This document shows, piece by piece, positions 28,783-37,934 of a stretch of 64,000 nucleotides of DNA (position 1 is the stretch's first letter; each line of letters starts with the position of its first letter). Source of the DNA: Streptomyces sp. NBC_00286 (GTDB lineage: Bacteria; Actinomycetota; Actinomycetes; Streptomycetales; Streptomycetaceae). A program made the translations under genes and the position numbers. A model generated the notes under the pieces. It made no database searches and was not told where the DNA came from. It saw nothing but the letters and a program-made list of their open reading frames with translations. Where the stretch lies: positions 124,001 through 188,000 of the forward strand of contig NZ_CP108054.1 of NCBI RefSeq assembly GCF_036173125.1. Direction: 5' to 3'.

Positions 28783-29703
28783 TCAGCCGCCGATCTCGAT
28801 GACGATCTTCCCGCGGGCGTGGCCGTCCTCCACCAGCCGCAGTGCCTCCCCGGCGCGGGACAAGGGGAATGTCTGCGTGACGTGGGGGTTCAGCTTGCCG
28901 TCGGCCACAAGGCGGGCTACCTCGTCGAGGATCGCGGCGTTGCGGGCCCGGGCGACGGGGGCGCCGCCGAGGCGGCCCACTATGTCCTTGCCGCCGGCCG
29001 TGATCAACTTCGTACGGTCGGTGAGGAGTTCGGCCGCTGCTTCGAGGACCTCGCCGCCGATCAGGTCGTAGACCGCGTCCACGCCGTCCGGGGCGGCGGC
29101 CCGTACGCCGGCCACGAAGTCCGGGCCCGAGGGCACATGCACGGCTCCGAGCGACTCGACGAAGTCCTTCTTGCCCGCGCTGGCCGTGCCGATGACCTTC
29201 ACCCCGAAGGCGCGCGCGATCTGGGTGGCCGCCACGCCCACGCCACCGCCGACGCCCGTGACCAGCAGCGTCGAACCGGCCGGCAGATCGAGCTGACGGA
29301 TGCCGTCGTACGCCGTCGCCCCCGCGACCGGCAGGGCCGCCGCGTCCGTGAAGGAGACCGAGTCGGGCTTGTGCGCGGTCACCGGGACGGGCAGCAGGGT
29401 GTACTCGGCGTAGCCGCCGCCGACCGGGTTGCCGAACACCGCGTCGCCCACCGTGAAGCCGGTGACTCCCTCGCCGATCTCCTCGACCACTCCGGCGGCC
29501 TCGTTGCCGAACACCGCGGGCAGCTCGCGCGCCGTCTGGCCCGGGCGTGCGTAGCCGTTGCGCTGCTTGTAGTCGACGGGGTTCACACCCGCCGCCCGTA
29601 CGGCGACCAGGAGTTGACCGGGACCGGGGCTCGGCCGGTCCTGGTCGACGAGGGCCTCGGCCTCCGGACCGCCGAACCGCGTGAAGACGTACGCCTTGGG
29701 CAT
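28783..29703 (-). CDS. NADP-dependent quinone oxidoreductase-like protein (MDR family, zinc-free)
   Basis: The 306-residue medium-chain dehydrogenase/reductase has an N-terminal GroES-like fold (GGPEALxx-type start, AAGVNPVDYKQRNG, ELPAVFGNEAAGVV) and a Rossmann domain with TLLVTGVGGGVGVAATQIA (about 145). The zinc-binding cysteines of alcohol dehydrogenases are absent, as in quinone reductases. GAGGAAG precedes ATG 29703. The physiological substrate is unknown. Confidence 0.9.
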   Translation of the reverse strand: MPKAYVFTRFGGPEAEALVDQDRPSPGPGQLLVAVRAAGVNPVDYKQRNGYARPGQTARELPAVFGNEAAGVVEEIGEGVTGFTVGDAVFGNPVGGGYAEYTLLPVPVTAHKPDSVSFTDAAALPVAGATAYDGIRQLDLPAGSTLLVTGVGGGVGVAATQIARAFGVKVIGTASAGKKDFVESLGAVHVPSGPDFVAGVRAAAPDGVDAVYDLIGGEVLEAAAELLTDRTKLITAGGKDIVGRLGGAPVARARNAAILDEVARLVADGKLNPHVTQTFPLSRAGEALRLVEDGHARGKIVIEIGG

Positions 29704-29829
29704 CTGCTTCCTCTTCCTCCACCGGGATTCTCCACCGGGCTGCGCCTGCTCAGCTCAGCATGCCGGGAAGATCGCCGGGCGGCTATTCCCGCACTCATTC
29801 CCCGTGCGGGCGCCGGGTACCGTGGACCG

Positions 29830-30427
<598 letters not shown>

Positions 30428-30435
<8 letters not shown>

Positions 30436-31210
30436 GACGACCGAAGACCTTTGCGTGACCGGGACGTTCACGCCCCCGACCCGATTCGCCGTGCCCGGGC
30501 GGATCGCCGTGGACAACGACACGGCGACGACCTGGCAGCGCGCCACGCTCACCGAGATCCGCCGCGAGACCCCGCGCGCGGCCACCTTCCGGTTCGCCGT
30601 GCCCGGCTGGCGCGGCCATGTGCCCGGCCAGCACGTGATGCTGCGGCTCACGGCGGAGGACGGCTACACCGCCCAGCGGCACTATTCGATCGCGTCGCCG
30701 CCCGATGACGTGGGGCACATCGAGCTGACTCTGGACCATGTCGAGGGCGGCGAGGTGTCGGGCTGGTTCCACGCGGTCGCCGAGCCGGGCGACCAGGTCG
30801 AAGTCCGTGGCCCGAACAGCGGTTTCTTCGCCTGGACCGGCGACCGGCCCGCGCTTCTCGTCGGCGCGGGCTCGGGTGTCGTACCGCTGATGTCGATGGT
30901 CCGCCACCATCGGGCACGCTCACTGTCCGTGCCACTGCGCCTGCTCGTCTCGGCGCGCGGACCCGAGGAGTTGATCTACGCGTCGGAGTACGGCTCCGAG
31001 ACCACACCTGTGTTCACGCGCAGCGCGCCGCCCGGCGTGCCGGTGGGACGCCTGTCGGCCGCACAGGTGGCGGCGCTCGTGGCCGACGCGCCGGACGGCG
31101 GCTGGGAGGCCTACGTGTGCGGGTCCAACGGGTTCGCCGAGCATGCGTCGCGGCTCCTCGTCGAGGCGGGGCAGCCAGTGGACCGTATCCGGATCGAACG
31201 CTTCGGCTGA
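30428..31210 (+). CDS. Ferredoxin-NADP reductase-like flavoprotein partner of the Moco protein
   Basis: The 260-residue FNR-fold protein has an FAD-binding RHYSIASPP motif (about 79-87), EVRGPNSGFFAW, and the NAD(P) domain GDRPALLVGAGSGVVPLMSM and YVCGSNGFAEHASRLL. It lacks a 2Fe-2S domain. Because its GTG start overlaps the Moco gene, it is likely to pass electrons to or from that protein. The substrate is unknown. Confidence 0.9.
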
Positions 31211-31284
31211 CGCTGGTCGGCGGGCGCTGAGCGGCCTTATTGGCGTCCGGTGCGGTACCGGGCCCGCTTGAGGGCCGCGGGCCG

Positions 31285-31405
31285 CGACAGGGGCGCGCGG
31301 AACTGCCCCCGCTTGAGCGGGCCGCAGGCCCCGATAGGAGCGCGGGCTGTATCAATTTGCGGCTCCGCCGCGCGGGCGCGACCAGCCACAACGAACCCGC
31401 AGATT
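31285..31405 (-). repeat. Intergenic repeat element of Streptomyces type, copy 2 (inverted)
   Basis: GGCTGTATCAATTTGCGGCT, CCGCCGCGCGGGCGCGACCAG is the reverse complement of the element at 28630-28765. With copy 1 it flanks the quinone-reductase, Moco and FNR genes as inverted repeats. It also lies between the convergent FNR and stress-protein genes, where it may end transcription. Confidence 0.75.
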
Positions 31406-31426
31406 CGAACTGCACCTCCAGCGGAG

Positions 31427-32302
31427 CTACTCGTGCGGGACCACCGCGACCGGGCAAGCGCAGTGGTGGATCACGAAGTGGGCCACCCGGCCGAGGCCCG
31501 CGCCGGAGGTGGCGCGGCCGATGACCAGCAGGCCCGCCTGGATCGACGCCTTCAGCAGGTGGTGGCCCGCGAGGCCGTACGCCACCTCCTCGAGGACGGG
31601 CGTCTCCGGGCACTTGTGGCGCCACGGCTGCAGAATCACCGCCAGGGAGCGGCGGTTGGCGTCCTCCAGTCCGGCCGTGTCGTCCAGCGTTCGCGTGCCG
31701 ACGGCGTAGCCGGGCGGCGGTGGCAGCGTCCAGGCGTGCACGACGTGGAGGGGTGCCGCGCGGGTGGCGGCCGCGTCGAAGGCGTAGCCGATGAGGCGGT
31801 CGGCCGAGTGCGAGAGGTCCAGGCCGAGGACCACCGGCAGGTACGGGACCTGGGCCGGCGGTGTCGCCTCGTCGACGGGCACGCGTTCGTCCTCGGGGAG
31901 TTCTCCCGCGCGCACCAGCACCACCGGCCGCTCGGCGCGGGCGGCCACGGCGCGCGCGACCGAGCCGACCGGGAAACCGGCGACGTCGCTGAAGCCGCGG
32001 GAGCCGAGGGCCAGCGCCTCCGACTCCGCAGCGGCGGCCAGTAGCGCCGGGATTGCGGGGGTGTCGGTGCGACGGGCCATGATGTCCAACGCCGGGTGAG
32101 CGTACGCGAGTTGGACGGCGGCGCGGTCGAGTGTCACGCGGGACGGCTCGCCGTCCGGCGGCGATGCGGGGTCCGGACCGGCCTGCAGCAGGCGCAGCGC
32201 GAGGTGACGGCGCTGAGCCTCGCGGGCCGCCCAGTCCGCGGCGTCCAGGCCGGCGCGGGAGCCGTCGATGCCGACGGTGATGGCCCGGATGTCCTTGCCC
32301 AT
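31427..32302 (-). CDS. Universal stress protein with two UspA domains
   Basis: The 291-residue cytoplasmic protein has tandem Usp folds. Domain 1 starts ITVGIDGSRAGLDAADWAA and ends with LALGSRGFSDVAGFPVGSVA and RPVVLVR. Domain 2 starts VVLGLDLSHSADRLIGYAFD and ends LLVIGRATSGAGLGRVAHFV. The ATP-binding G-2x-G-9x-G(S/T) pattern is near-canonical in domain 1 (GSRGFSDVAGFPVGS). Two-domain Usps in actinomycetes respond to hypoxia and stress. It stands as a single gene. Confidence 0.92.
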   Translation of the reverse strand: MGKDIRAITVGIDGSRAGLDAADWAAREAQRRHLALRLLQAGPDPASPPDGEPSRVTLDRAAVQLAYAHPALDIMARRTDTPAIPALLAAAAESEALALGSRGFSDVAGFPVGSVARAVAARAERPVVLVRAGELPEDERVPVDEATPPAQVPYLPVVLGLDLSHSADRLIGYAFDAAATRAAPLHVVHAWTLPPPPGYAVGTRTLDDTAGLEDANRRSLAVILQPWRHKCPETPVLEEVAYGLAGHHLLKASIQAGLLVIGRATSGAGLGRVAHFVIHHCACPVAVVPHE

Positions 32303-32472
32303 GGCTCACGCCTCTCCTCGTCCCGGCCCGGGTTCCACGCGGGGCGCGTATCAGTCGTGCGCGGGCGGATTCGCGCCGGCGCGTGCACCGGCCGCGACGG
32401 GATGGCGACTCAGAGGGTCCGTTCGGCGCCGATGGGGAACTCGGGCGACGTACGACGGGAGGAGGCGTGGAC

Positions 32473-33057
32473 ATGGGCACGCGGGTGCGCGGCTGGCGTT
32501 GGCGGCCCAATCCGCTGCGCCGCCGCTGTGACGTGGTGGAGGCGTGGACGGCCCTGGTTGTCGCTGTCCTGCTGTGCGTCGGCGCCCCGCTGGCCGGACT
32601 CGTCACGGGCTGGCAGGCGTACGACGCGGCGCGGGACGCGGCCGCGGAGCAACGGGCCGAACGCCATCGGGTGCGCGCGGAGGTCACCGAGCGGGCGCCC
32701 GCCGCGATACCCAGCGCCACAGGCGGCAAGCAGCCCAGCTACTGGGTCGCCGTGCGCTGGACCGAGTCCGGCGCACGAGTGCGCACGGGCGAGGCCCGGG
32801 TCCCGGCCGGCACCCGCCCCGGCGACCACGCCCATGTATGGCTGGACGAGGCGGGCCGGGTGGTCGCCGCCCCGGCGGACAGCACGGCGATCTGGCAGCA
32901 GGCGCTCGCGGTGGGTGGCTGCAGCGCCGGCGGCGCCGCGGCCGTCGTTCTGGCCGGACACTTCGTCGTGAGCCGCGTCGCCCTGCGCCATCGCATGGCC
33001 GAGTGGGAACGCGAGTGGGCCCGTACGGGACCGGAGTGGGGTCGACGCTGGGCATGA
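32473..33057 (+). CDS. Rv1733c-like membrane protein
   Basis: The 194-residue protein has two membrane helices (about 25-48, VVEAWTALVVAVLLCVGAPL; and about 148-170, GGCSAGGAAAVVLAGHFVVS) with an extracytoplasmic loop between them. It is the layout of Mycobacterium Rv1733c and its many Streptomyces homologues. GGGAGGAGG lies 7 nt before ATG 32473. It is divergent from the stress-protein gene. The function is unknown; the family is linked to dormancy and stress regulons in mycobacteria. Confidence 0.85.
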   Translation: MGTRVRGWRWRPNPLRRRCDVVEAWTALVVAVLLCVGAPLAGLVTGWQAYDAARDAAAEQRAERHRVRAEVTERAPAAIPSATGGKQPSYWVAVRWTESGARVRTGEARVPAGTRPGDHAHVWLDEAGRVVAAPADSTAIWQQALAVGGCSAGGAAAVVLAGHFVVSRVALRHRMAEWEREWARTGPEWGRRWA

Positions 33058-33163
33058 CCGGGGCGCGGCCGGTGCGCGGAAAAGGGTCTGGTGGCGCGCT
33101 GACGGCCACCGTACGGTGTGATCATCCGCACCCTGTCCCGTGATCCCGTAAAGGCGGTCATCC

Positions 33164-34129
33164 ATGGCCTTGTTCGACCTGCCCCTCGACCAGCTCCGGA
33201 ACTACCGCAGCGCGTCCGTCGAGCCCGAGGACTTCGACGCCTTCTGGGCCAAGACGCTTCAGGAGGCGCGCGAGTACGACCTGGACGCCTCCTTCGAGCC
33301 GGTCGAGACGCAGCTCAAGACCGTGAAGGTGTACGACGTCACGTTCGCCGGCTTCGGCGGTCACCCGGTGAAGGGCTGGCTGACGCTGCCGGCCTCGGCG
33401 GACACACCGCGGCCTGCGGTCGTCCAGTTCGTCGGGTACGGCGGTGGGCGCGGACTTCCGCATACGCATCTGCTGTGGGCCTCGGCGGGCTTCGCGCACT
33501 TCGTGATGGACACCCGGGGGCAGGGCAGTGCGTGGGGAGGCGGTGACACACCGGACCCGGTGGGCAGCGCACCCGCGTTTCCCGGCTTCATGACCCGGGG
33601 GATCGAGGATCCCGAAAGCTACTACTACCGGCGGGTGTTCACCGATGCGGTACGGGCCGTGGAGGCGGCCCGCTCGCATCCCCTGATCGACGCCTCGCGC
33701 ACCGCGGCGGTCGGTTCCAGCCAGGGCGGCGGCATCACGATCGCGGTCGCCGGTCTCGTACCGGATCTGGCGGCGATCGCCCCGGACGTGCCGTTCCTGT
33801 GCGACTTCCCGCGTGCGACGACGCTGACGGACCGCGATCCGTACCGGGAGATAGGCAAGTACCTCAAGACGCACCGCGGTCGCACCGAGCAGGTGCGGCG
33901 CACGCTGGCCTACTTCGACGGCGTGCACTTCGCGGCGCGGGGCCGGGCGCCCGCCCTGTTCTCCGCGGCCCTGGAGGACCAGACCTGCCCGCCGTCGACG
34001 GTGTTCGCCGCATTCAACGCCTGGCCCCACGAGGAGAAGACGATCGAGGTGTACGACTTCAACGACCATGAGGGCGGCGGCCCGTACCAGGAGGCGGCCC
34101 AGTTGGCGTGGCTGCCAAAGCGCCTGTAG
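33164..34129 (+). CDS. Acetylxylan esterase / cephalosporin-C deacetylase (CE7)
   Basis: The 321-residue alpha/beta hydrolase removes acetyl groups from xylo-oligosaccharides or acetylated sugars. The nucleophile Ser is in AVGSSQGGGI (about residue 186), Asp in SAALEDQTCPPST (about 272), and His in DFNDHEGGG (about 302). RGQG (DTRGQGSAWG) is the CE7 signature after the oxyanion tyrosine segment FVGYGGGRG. There is no signal peptide, so it is intracellular, as is usual for CE7. It is a single gene followed by a terminator. Confidence 0.94.
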   Translation: MALFDLPLDQLRNYRSASVEPEDFDAFWAKTLQEAREYDLDASFEPVETQLKTVKVYDVTFAGFGGHPVKGWLTLPASADTPRPAVVQFVGYGGGRGLPHTHLLWASAGFAHFVMDTRGQGSAWGGGDTPDPVGSAPAFPGFMTRGIEDPESYYYRRVFTDAVRAVEAARSHPLIDASRTAAVGSSQGGGITIAVAGLVPDLAAIAPDVPFLCDFPRATTLTDRDPYREIGKYLKTHRGRTEQVRRTLAYFDGVHFAARGRAPALFSAALEDQTCPPSTVFAAFNAWPHEEKTIEVYDFNDHEGGGPYQEAAQLAWLPKRL

Positions 34130-34167
34130 AGGGAGCGGTTGCCGGCATCGCGGTCGCGGAGTTGCGG

Positions 34168-34193
34168 GTCCTCGCCCTTGGGAGGGCGAGGAC
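34168..34193 (+). terminator. Hairpin terminator after the CE7 esterase
   Basis: GTCCTCGCCC (34168-34177) and GGGCGAGGAC (34184-34193) form a perfect 10-bp stem with a 6-nt loop, 39 nt past the stop. Confidence 0.85.
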
Positions 34194-34214
34194 TCGTCGT
34201 TTCCCGGCGCTCGG

Positions 34215-34517
34215 GCTCAGGCCATGGCGTTCTTCAGGTCGCGGTATGCCTGGTTGTCGGGCGAAATTGTTCCTTCCGTCGCTCCAGACCACCTTCAGCT
34301 CGCCCCACGTACGGCCGCCGTCCTTGGAGCGGCGCATCACGAGGTTGATGTTGCCGTTGTCGTCCGCGTCGCCGAGCCGGTCCTCGGCGAAGGCGAGCAG
34401 GTCACCGGACCTGGGCGCCTGCACGATGGCGGGAATGCGGTACGTGTGACTCCCTCCGGGAGTCCAGGGTGCGGCGGCTGGTACGAGGCTGGCTGGGCAT
34501 GTACGTCTCTCCTCCAC
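34215..34517 (-). pseudogene. Relic of a secreted sialidase (GH33)
   Basis: The minus strand reads PWTPGGSHTYRIPAIVQAPR, SGDLLAFAEDRLGDADDNG, NLVMRRSKDGGRTWGELKVV, which is the N-terminal sialidase region with its YRIP motif and first Asp-box (SKDGGRTW). It breaks off soon after at WSDGRNN. A ribosome site GGAGGAG with ATG 34500 is present upstream, but it opens a different frame. The signal peptide is frameshifted away and most of the propeller is deleted, so the gene is dead. Confidence 0.75.
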
Positions 34518-34559
34518 GTCGGGACACGTCGCCGGCGAGGCCGGTGACTCGACTCTCGA

Positions 34560-34575
34560 GACAACGGGAGTTGTC
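34560..34575. promoter_or_regulatory. GACAAC-N4-GTTGTC inverted repeat, possible operator of the lost sialidase gene
   Basis: A perfect 6-bp inverted repeat lies about 60 nt upstream of the sialidase relic. A TTGTCC -35-like element (34603-34598) lies about 22 bp further upstream. It may be an abandoned regulatory site. Confidence 0.3.
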
Positions 34576-34653
34576 CGTAAGCCCAGTTCAGGGGAATGGA
34601 CAATGGAGCTACGTCGTGGACGCCGCCGTTCCGGTTCTTGCGCTCGGGCCGGT

Positions 34654-35379
34654 TCAGGCCAGCGCAGAGCTGAACACGTAGCCGAGTGAGTTGGTCGCCC
34701 AGTGGAGTCCCGTGGGGGCGAGCAGGCTGCCCGTGCGGTGTCGCAGGTAGCAGAACAGGCAGCCTGCCGCTGCGGTGAGGAGGACCGCGCCGAAGGTGGC
34801 CAGGACGGTGCCGAGGGCCGTATGCCCGAAGAGTGAGCCCACCGCCTGGTTGGAGTCGGTGAGATGGCGCGATGGCAGGATGTGCCAGAGGCCGAAGAGT
34901 ACGGAGGAGAACAAGGTGGCCGCGACCGGGCCGCGGGCGCGCAGCACCAGTCCGTAGAGCACTCCGCGGAAGGCGACCTCTTCCAGCAGCACCGTGCCGA
35001 TCGGCACCTTGATCAGCACCCGGCCGACGACCTCCGCGCCGCTCAGTCCGCTCGCCCTCTCGTCCTCGAACAGCTCGCGGGTGACGGGCATGGCCGCCGC
35101 GCACAGGTACACCGCCGCGACGATCCCGACCAGCGCGAGCGCCCAGCCGAGACCGCGGCGCAGCGTGTCCCGGGACAGTCCGAGGTCGGCCCACCCGCCA
35201 CCGGCCCGGAAAGTGATCGCGATCAGCGCGGCCGAGGCGATCGCGGAGCTGAGCACGATCCAGGACGGCGCCCACCGGTTGTTGAGCAGGTTCGTGAGCA
35301 CCAGCAGCGTGACGGCGGCCACCAGCGCTGTCCCAGTGGACATCGGGCCGCTCTGCCTGCGCTGCGAAAGCTCTGTCAC
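34654..35379 (-). CDS. CPBP-family intramembrane metalloprotease
   Basis: The 241-residue polytopic membrane protein has the CPBP (ABI/Rce1-like) motifs EEVAFRG (about residues 132-138), FGLWH (about 165) and HWATNSLG (about 228). These supply the Glu, Arg, His and Asn residues of the active site. The start is GTG 35379; ATG 35343 is an alternative 12 codons later. The family cleaves membrane-embedded peptides or confers bacteriocin immunity. No bacteriocin genes are nearby. Confidence 0.92.
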   Translation of the reverse strand: MTELSQRRQSGPMSTGTALVAAVTLLVLTNLLNNRWAPSWIVLSSAIASAALIAITFRAGGGWADLGLSRDTLRRGLGWALALVGIVAAVYLCAAAMPVTRELFEDERASGLSGAEVVGRVLIKVPIGTVLLEEVAFRGVLYGLVLRARGPVAATLFSSVLFGLWHILPSRHLTDSNQAVGSLFGHTALGTVLATFGAVLLTAAAGCLFCYLRHRTGSLLAPTGLHWATNSLGYVFSSALA

Positions 35380-35422
35380 CTCACTCGCCCTCGTTGTGGA
35401 GCACTGATCCTCAAGGCGTCGG

Positions 35423-36148
35423 CTACCCCTGGCGGGTCGCCACCACCATCCGGCAGCGCGGACTGCCGTCGTCCCTGCGGCCGAACTCGGGGAGTGTCTC
35501 CAGGTCCACGACGAAGCCGGCGCGGATCAGTTCGCGGCGTACGTCGCTGAGGCGGAAGGCGCGGTAGTACATGACGAACGGGGGTCGCCACACCGCGTTG
35601 CGTACGCGCATCGCTGTATCGAAGGCGAGGAGCGCCCAGTAGCCGGGAGAGCCGGGGCGGGCCGGAGCCACGACGGGGAAGGCGAACCGTCCGCCGGGCC
35701 GCAGCACCGAGTGCACCTGGCCGAACAGCCCCGGCAGTTCGCGCGGCAGGAAGTGGCCGAACGCCCCGAAGCTCACCACCAGGTCGAAGGCCGGCCCGAA
35801 CGGCAAGGCGCGCACGTCGCCGCGTACCCACGCCACCGGCGGCCCGGCGGGACGCGTCTGTTCGCGGGCCACGGCGAGCATGCCCGCGCTGATGTCGACG
35901 CCGGTGATCCGCTCCCGGCATACGGTGCGCAGCACGTCGATGCCCGCGCCGGTGCCGCAGCACAGATCGAGCCCGCTGTCGAAGGGTCCGATCCGCTCCA
36001 GCGCCCGGGCGACGGAGCGCAGGATCGGGTCCGGCGTACGGAACGGGGTGTGGTCGAACTTCGGCGCGAGCAGGTCGTAGCCGTGCTCGACGGACGACAG
36101 CGCCTGAACGGCGAGCTCGCGGAACGTGGGGCCCTCCGGGGTGAACAT
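35423..36148 (-). CDS. SAM-dependent methyltransferase (class I)
   Basis: The 241-residue enzyme has GLDLCCGTGAGIDVL (SAM motif I, about residues 60-74), GVDISAGMLAVAREQ (motif II), GDVRALPFGPAFDLVVSFGA (motif III/IV), and LRPGGRFAFPVVAP. The N-terminus starts MFTPEGPTFRELAVQALSS. Methylation target unknown. It shares a strand with the CPBP gene 43 nt downstream. Confidence 0.88.
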   Translation of the reverse strand: MFTPEGPTFRELAVQALSSVEHGYDLLAPKFDHTPFRTPDPILRSVARALERIGPFDSGLDLCCGTGAGIDVLRTVCRERITGVDISAGMLAVAREQTRPAGPPVAWVRGDVRALPFGPAFDLVVSFGAFGHFLPRELPGLFGQVHSVLRPGGRFAFPVVAPARPGSPGYWALLAFDTAMRVRNAVWRPPFVMYYRAFRLSDVRRELIRAGFVVDLETLPEFGRRDDGSPRCRMVVATRQG

Positions 36149-36175
36149 CGCGGCCAGCTTAGCCAGGCATGAGCG

Positions 36176-36219
36176 CGCTGTGGTGCACACGGGGCGAAGG
36201 CCTCTTGTGCACCACAGCG
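36176..36219. terminator. 14-bp perfect inverted repeat upstream of the methyltransferase
   Basis: CGCTGTGGTGCACA (36176-36189) and TGTGCACCACAGCG (36206-36219) form a long stem whose 16-nt loop holds an inner AGGCCT. It lies just before the methyltransferase start and after the transposase relic. It could be a terminator for transcription coming from the monooxygenase side, or an element end. Confidence 0.5.
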
Positions 36220-36257
36220 TCCTCGGCTGAAGCCCTCAGCTCCCCAGGCGGAGGCCC

Positions 36258-36279
36258 GCGAGCCAGATGTCTGGCTCGC
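36258..36279. repeat. Second perfect hairpin, GCGAGCCAGA-TG-TCTGGCTCGC
   Basis: A 10-bp perfect stem with a 2-nt centre lies between the 14-bp inverted repeat and the IS5-type relic. Its role is unknown; it may be a REP-like or element-end structure. Confidence 0.55.
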
Positions 36280-36309
36280 CCGGCCCCCTGCCTCCGGGTG
36301 CACCGGGTG

Positions 36310-36490
36310 CCAGAGGGCGGTGGCACAGGCGCGGAAGGAAATAAACCCGGCCCTAGGCGGGGAAGTCCGCGGGCATCGCCCGCCAGGAGATCCCGCCCGC
36401 GACCAGGTAGCGGATCGCGTCCAGCATCTGGCGGTGGCAATAGCCTTGCGGCTGCCCGCCTCTGCCGTGGAGCCAGGACGGCACCGGCAG
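36310..36490 (-). mobile_element. IS5-family transposase relic
   Basis: The minus strand reads HGRGGQPQGYCHRQMLDAIR, YLVAGGISWRAMPADFPA, then a TAG where the family has the Trp of DFPxWxRVY. GRVYFLPRLCHRPLAPG follows after the stop. This is the N-terminal helix-turn-helix region of an IS5-type transposase. The DDE catalytic part is gone, and no complete terminal repeats are seen. It is a small inactive remnant. Confidence 0.7.
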
Positions 36491-36608
36491 CAGACCAGGA
36501 ACCCTGTTCGACCCGCACGTTCCATGATCCGTTGAGCGGCTTCTCAGTAAAGGCGACGTTGGCCAGGACACCTCGTCGCAGGATCGACCAGTCCCCTCCA
36601 GCGGTACG

Positions 36609-37811
36609 TCAGTCCTGGATGAGGGCCAGCTGCTTCTGGATTTCGCGGGGGTTGGTGTCGCCTGCGACCTTCTGCAGAAGCGGGGTGTGGTCGAGGATGA
36701 AGTCCCGGACCGGCCGCAGTGGTGCCGGCGCGTGGTGGAAGACCTTGCCGAGAATCCATGCTTGCTGGACCTGCCGGGCGGTGTGGGGCTTGCGCGGGTC
36801 CTCGTAGCTTTGCAATGCACGCTGTACGGCGGTGGGGTCGGTGAGGTCGACGCCGCGCAGGGCCCTGCCGAGGAAGTAGCCGTCCTCGATGGACATGCCC
36901 GCGCCGTAGGCGGCGTAGGGCGAGGTCGGGTGTGCGGCGTCGCCCACGAGGGTGGCCCGTCTCTTGGACCACTGCTTCAGGCGGGGCCGGTCGCGCAGCA
37001 CCCAGCGTTGCACGTTGTCCGGCTCTGTCTGGGCGATCAGCCCGGGCAGGGGCGCGGGGAACTCCGCGGCCAACGCGGTGGCCGCGGCCTTGAGGTCGGA
37101 CGGTGCCGGGGCGTCGGGGTCGGTGGCGGTGAGTACCCACCACTGGAAGCCGTCGCGGCCCTTGTGCCGGATCGATGTCCAGCTTCCCTGCACTGTCCTG
37201 CTGTGCGTCAGGACGCACATGTTCGGTTCGGTGCCGGGGACGTTGGTGAAGGTGAATCCGCCGAAGATGTGCAGTCGGTGCTCGCGCTTGGGCGTATCCC
37301 CCCACAGCGTGCGCCGTACCAGCGAGTCGATGCCGTCGGCGCCGACCAGTACGTCGTGCTCCGCTGTGCTGCCGTCGGCGAAGTGCAGAGTGACCGCCTG
37401 TTCGTTCTGCTCGATCCGGGTCACCTGCTGGTTGAACCGGAGGGTGCCCGGCGGGATGGCGGCGAGCATCCGCTCGTACAGTTCGGGCCGTAGCAGTCCG
37501 ATGAACCCGCCGCCGTATGCGCGCTTGGTCTCCGGGTCCTGCTTGACGTGCACGCGCACGTGGCCACGGAGGTTGCGGAACTCGGAATCCGTGGGGGAGC
37601 CGAGGTCTTCGGTGTCCACTCCGAGTGCGCGGAGCGCCTTCAGGGGCGGCGGCCACAGGTTGAGGATGTTGCCGGCCGGCCGCGCCTCGCGGTAGCGCTC
37701 GTAGACGGTGACCTCGTGACCGGCCTGGGCTATGGACAGGGCCGCGGCCATACCGGCCGGACCGGCGCCGAGGACGGCGACGCGGCCGCCGGGGTTGTTC
37801 GGAACAGGCAT
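36609..37811 (-). CDS. FAD-dependent monooxygenase (PHBH family)
   Basis: The 400-residue flavoprotein hydroxylates an aromatic or similar substrate with NAD(P)H and O2. FAD motifs are VAVLGAGPAGMAAALSIAQA (GxGxxG, about residues 10-30), VLVGADGIDSLVRRTL (DG motif, about 155) and ATLVGDAAHPTSPYAAYG (GD motif, about 285). ATG 37811 is chosen over ATG 37829 because GAGG lies just ahead of it, while the upstream ATG has none. It is divergent from a TetR gene with twin operators between them. Substrate unknown; drug-modifying TetX-like activity is one possibility. Confidence 0.92.
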   Translation of the reverse strand: MPVPNNPGGRVAVLGAGPAGMAAALSIAQAGHEVTVYERYREARPAGNILNLWPPPLKALRALGVDTEDLGSPTDSEFRNLRGHVRVHVKQDPETKRAYGGGFIGLLRPELYERMLAAIPPGTLRFNQQVTRIEQNEQAVTLHFADGSTAEHDVLVGADGIDSLVRRTLWGDTPKREHRLHIFGGFTFTNVPGTEPNMCVLTHSRTVQGSWTSIRHKGRDGFQWWVLTATDPDAPAPSDLKAAATALAAEFPAPLPGLIAQTEPDNVQRWVLRDRPRLKQWSKRRATLVGDAAHPTSPYAAYGAGMSIEDGYFLGRALRGVDLTDPTAVQRALQSYEDPRKPHTARQVQQAWILGKVFHHAPAPLRPVRDFILDHTPLLQKVAGDTNPREIQKQLALIQD

Positions 37812-37838
37812 GGGGACACCTCGCGTCATCGGGAGGAA

Positions 37839-37889
37839 AACAGTAGCGAGCGCTACTGTTAGCCGCAGACTGTAGTGTGAACTACGGTT
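37839..37889. promoter_or_regulatory. Twin TetR-type operators and divergent promoter region
   Basis: Site 1 (37839-37860) has arms AACAGTAGCG and CGCTACTGTT with a 2-nt centre, perfect. Site 2 (37868-37889) keeps the core GTAG-N6-CTAC in the same spacing. The sites are 29 bp apart. On the minus strand TTGACT (37896-37891) and TACAGT (37874-37869) form the monooxygenase promoter, with site 2 between the boxes and site 1 after the -10. Binding by the TetR product would block it. Confidence 0.8.
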
Positions 37890-37934
37890 CAGTCAAGACC
37901 TGTGCATGCACCTGGGGAATGGGAGGCTGAGGTC

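Noticed and set aside
34210..34262. Short minus-strand C-terminus reading DNQAYRDLKNAMA before a stop
   Set aside because: It could be the end of a gene fused to the sialidase relic by deletion, but it is too short to identify, so no separate feature is claimed.
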